From assembly GCA_964556785.1 (NCBI GenBank), contig CAZKXM010000019.1, forward strand, positions 1-24,954: a DNA stretch of 24,954 bases. Reading direction: 5' to 3'. The DNA comes from CAG-1031 sp964556785 (GTDB lineage: Bacteria; Bacteroidota; Bacteroidia; Bacteroidales; Muribaculaceae). The notes beneath the pieces were generated by a model. It saw only the letters and a list, made by a program, of their open reading frames with translations. It ran no database searches and was not told the origin of the DNA. The first letter of the stretch is position 1. Every line of letters begins with the position of its first letter. The translations under genes were made by a program, and so were the position numbers. This document shows positions 22,998-24,954 of this stretch, piece after piece.

Positions 22998-24954
22998 ATG
23001 AAAAAACCAATCCTCAGTGCCTTATTTCTATTGCTGTCAGTAATAGTAGCACAAGCGCAGAACCTTACTGTGCACGGCACCGTTGTTTCGGCCGCCGATG
23101 ACGAGCCTCTGATCGGTGCAAGCGTTGTTTCTGACTCGAAAGCTGCGACAGGTGTCGCAACCGATCTCGACGGAAATTTCGTTATTACTGTTCCTGAAGG
23201 CTCCAGCCTTACAGTGTCGTATGTCGGGTTCATGACAAAAACAGTCAAAGCTCAGAAAAATCTGACAATCGCTCTTGAAGAAGACTCGAATCTTCTTGAT
23301 GAAGTAGTTGCGGTGGGCTATCAGACAGTCCGAAAGGCCGACCTCACGGGTGCCGTGTCGGTACTGAATATGAAAGAGCCGCTCAGCGAAAACTCAGGCA
23401 ACATCATGAACTCCATGGCCGGCAAGATGCCCGGTGTGAACGTTATTCCTGATGCTGCTCCCGGTGGAACAGGTTCGATCAGGGTTCGCGGTATGTCAAC
23501 CGCCAACTCAAGCAATGATCCTCTCTACATCATTGACGGAGTACCAACCGACAACATCAACTGCATCAATCCCTCTGACATCGAGACAATGCAGGTGCTC
23601 AAGGATGCCGCATCAGCATCGATCTACGGTTCGCGTGCCGCAAACGGTGTTGTCATCATCACCACCAAGCATGGCAAGGGTGACCGAATGACAATCAGCA
23701 TCAACTATGCTGCAAGCGCCCAGACAATCGCAAAGCGTTACAACATGCTGAATGCCGATCAGTGGGGCCAGGCCTACTGGACAGCCTCGGCTAACTCTCA
23801 CATCACACCCTCTCACGTTCTTTACGGATCGGGCCCTGTGCCGGTGCTCCAGCCTTATGTGGCAGGCAACACAAACTTCCCCACCACCAACACCGACTGG
23901 CAGGATCAGATCTACCACACTGCTTGGACCAACAATCTCACTGCTTCGATATCAAACAACACCGAGAAAGGATCGGTGATGTTCTCGATGAACTATATCA
24001 ATCAGAACGGTAACATCAAGGACACATTCTATGAACGCTATTCGGCCCGCGTTAACTCGCGTTACGACTTCAACAAATATGTGTCGGTCGGCGAAAACCT
24101 TCTTGTGGCCAGATGGAAAAACCGAGGCGTCGATGTTGCCGGTGACCGCGGTATTCCCTTCACTGCAATGAGCCAGCATCCGGCACTTCCTGTTCGCGGT
24201 CTGAACGGCGCATGGACACTGCCCCTCGGCCTGATCGGATCTGACCTCAACAACCCTGTACAGATGATAGCCAACGCCCGCGACAACGACCTCGCTTCAT
24301 GGCGCATTCTCGGCAATGCGTTTCTCGAGGTGCGCCCCGTTGAAGGCCTTACCCTGAAAACAAACATCGGTATCGAACACAGCCAGTATTTCAACAACAT
24401 ACTCGGACGTGCTTTCAATCCCGGGGATGTCAACAGCATGTCAAGTGTTTACGGTCAGGGTGACACATGGACCTGGACCAACACGGCAAACTATGCCAAG
24501 ACTTTTGCCGAAAAGCATCATCTCACCCTGCTTATCGGTAGCGAGGCTATCGGCTACACATTCCGCGATCTCTCCGCTTCACGTGAAGATTATGCCTTTG
24601 AAGATGCCGACTTCATGCAGATCGGCTCAGGCACAGGCACACGTAACAACGGCGGTGGCAAAACCCAATGGTCGGTGTTCTCGCTCTTCGGAAAAGCCGA
24701 CTATAATTATGCCGACCGCTATCTCGCATCGTTCACAATCCGCCGTGACGAAAACTCACGTTTCGCCAAGAAGTACCGTGCAGGTGTTTTCCCCGCTTTC
24801 TCTCTGGCATGGCGTCCCACTCAGGAAGAATTCTTCCCCAAAAACGAGGTTCTCAACGATCTGAAAATCCGTTATTCTTGGGGTCAGAACGGTAATGCCA
24901 ACATCGGCAACGGTGACCTCCGCTCGCTCTATCCGGCTTACTCGTTCTATATCT
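22998..24954 (+). CDS. SusC/RagA-like TonB-dependent oligosaccharide receptor (cut by window edge)
   Basis: The gene runs off the right edge; 652 residues are visible of a family that is usually about 1000. Order: signal peptide (1-20, ending VAQAQ), a carboxypeptidase-regulatory-like beta-sandwich (about 22-95: VHGTVVSAADDEPLIGASV to LTVSYVGF), then the TonB-plug region starting at DEVVAVGYQTVRKADLTG (from residue 101) with IRVRGMSTANSSNDPLYIIDGVP and SIYGSRAANGVVIITTK, and then beta-barrel strands. It would import fructan oligosaccharides through the outer membrane with TonB energy, with a SusD lipoprotein expected downstream outside the window. It has its own promoter after the sensor's terminator and is the transport half of the fructan locus. 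Confidence 0.95.
   Translation, partial: MKKPILSALFLLLSVIVAQAQNLTVHGTVVSAADDEPLIGASVVSDSKAATGVATDLDGNFVITVPEGSSLTVSYVGFMTKTVKAQKNLTIALEEDSNLLDEVVAVGYQTVRKADLTGAVSVLNMKEPLSENSGNIMNSMAGKMPGVNVIPDAAPGGTGSIRVRGMSTANSSNDPLYIIDGVPTDNINCINPSDIETMQVLKDAASASIYGSRAANGVVIITTKHGKGDRMTISINYAASAQTIAKRYNMLNADQWGQAYWTASANSHITPSHVLYGSGPVPVLQPYVAGNTNFPTTNTDWQDQIYHTAWTNNLTASISNNTEKGSVMFSMNYINQNGNIKDTFYERYSARVNSRYDFNKYVSVGENLLVARWKNRGVDVAGDRGIPFTAMSQHPALPVRGLNGAWTLPLGLIGSDLNNPVQMIANARDNDLASWRILGNAFLEVRPVEGLTLKTNIGIEHSQYFNNILGRAFNPGDVNSMSSVYGQGDTWTWTNTANYAKTFAEKHHLTLLIGSEAIGYTFRDLSASREDYAFEDADFMQIGSGTGTRNNGGGKTQWSVFSLFGKADYNYADRYLASFTIRRDENSRFAKKYRAGVFPAFSLAWRPTQEEFFPKNEVLNDLKIRYSWGQNGNANIGNGDLRSLYPAYSFYI

Overview
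The window looks like chromosomal DNA from a gut Bacteroidales, most likely a Muribaculaceae- or Bacteroides-like organism. That placement is an inference. It rests on a SusC-type TonB receptor, a hybrid two-component regulator next to a fructan-utilisation locus, many promoters carrying the Bacteroidota -7 element TAnnTTTG, and a T9SS-like C-terminal tail on one protein. I see no tRNA, rRNA, CRISPR array, insertion sequence or integrase. The window cuts the first gene (an AraC-type regulator) and the last gene (SusC-like).

Layout. (1) 1-2640, visibly more AT-rich than the rest: an AraC-family regulator on the minus strand, a four-helix DUF4405 membrane protein, a 339-base gene-free stretch with several hairpins, and a tandem pair of CrcB/Fluc fluoride-channel genes. 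The first crcB is interrupted by a single in-frame TGA. (2) 2671-4578, minus strand: a stand-alone amino-acid adenylation enzyme followed by a GNAT acetyltransferase. (3) 4791-9798, plus strand: a quinol-type nitric oxide reductase ending at a strong terminator, then a separate promoter driving an FMN-binding/NapH-like membrane protein, a membrane-anchored nitroreductase and a LuxR-type regulator. (4) 9887-11587: a secreted MalS-like GH13 protein whose active-site motifs are largely degraded. (5) 11603-13406, minus strand: a META-domain lipoprotein, a DUF488 (YeaO-like) protein and an AraC regulator. (6) 13524-15829, plus strand and divergent from that regulator: a compact four-gene operon of an iron-sulfur-flavoprotein-like reductase, an unknown 74-residue protein, a carboxymuconolactone-decarboxylase/cupin lipoprotein and an exported flavodoxin with a T9SS-like tail. 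(7) 15836 to the end: a fructan-utilisation locus. On the minus strand are GH32 fructan hydrolase, MFS sugar transporter and fructokinase. On the plus strand are a hybrid two-component sensor with a sugar-binding sensor domain and then the start of a SusC-like receptor.

How the parts work together. In the fructan locus the SusC-like receptor (with a SusD presumably just beyond the window) would import oligosaccharide, GH32 would release fructose, the MFS protein would carry it inwards and fructokinase would phosphorylate it. The hybrid sensor is expected to sense the sugar and activate both promoters. The gene set resembles the Bacteroides thetaiotaomicron levan locus around BT1754-BT1763. 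The middle of the window is rich in flavin redox proteins predicted to act outside the cytoplasm (flavinylated FMN domain, anchored nitroreductase, exported flavodoxin) alongside nitric oxide reductase. This suggests envelope redox or nitrosative-stress functions, but the link between these operons is inferred from proximity only.
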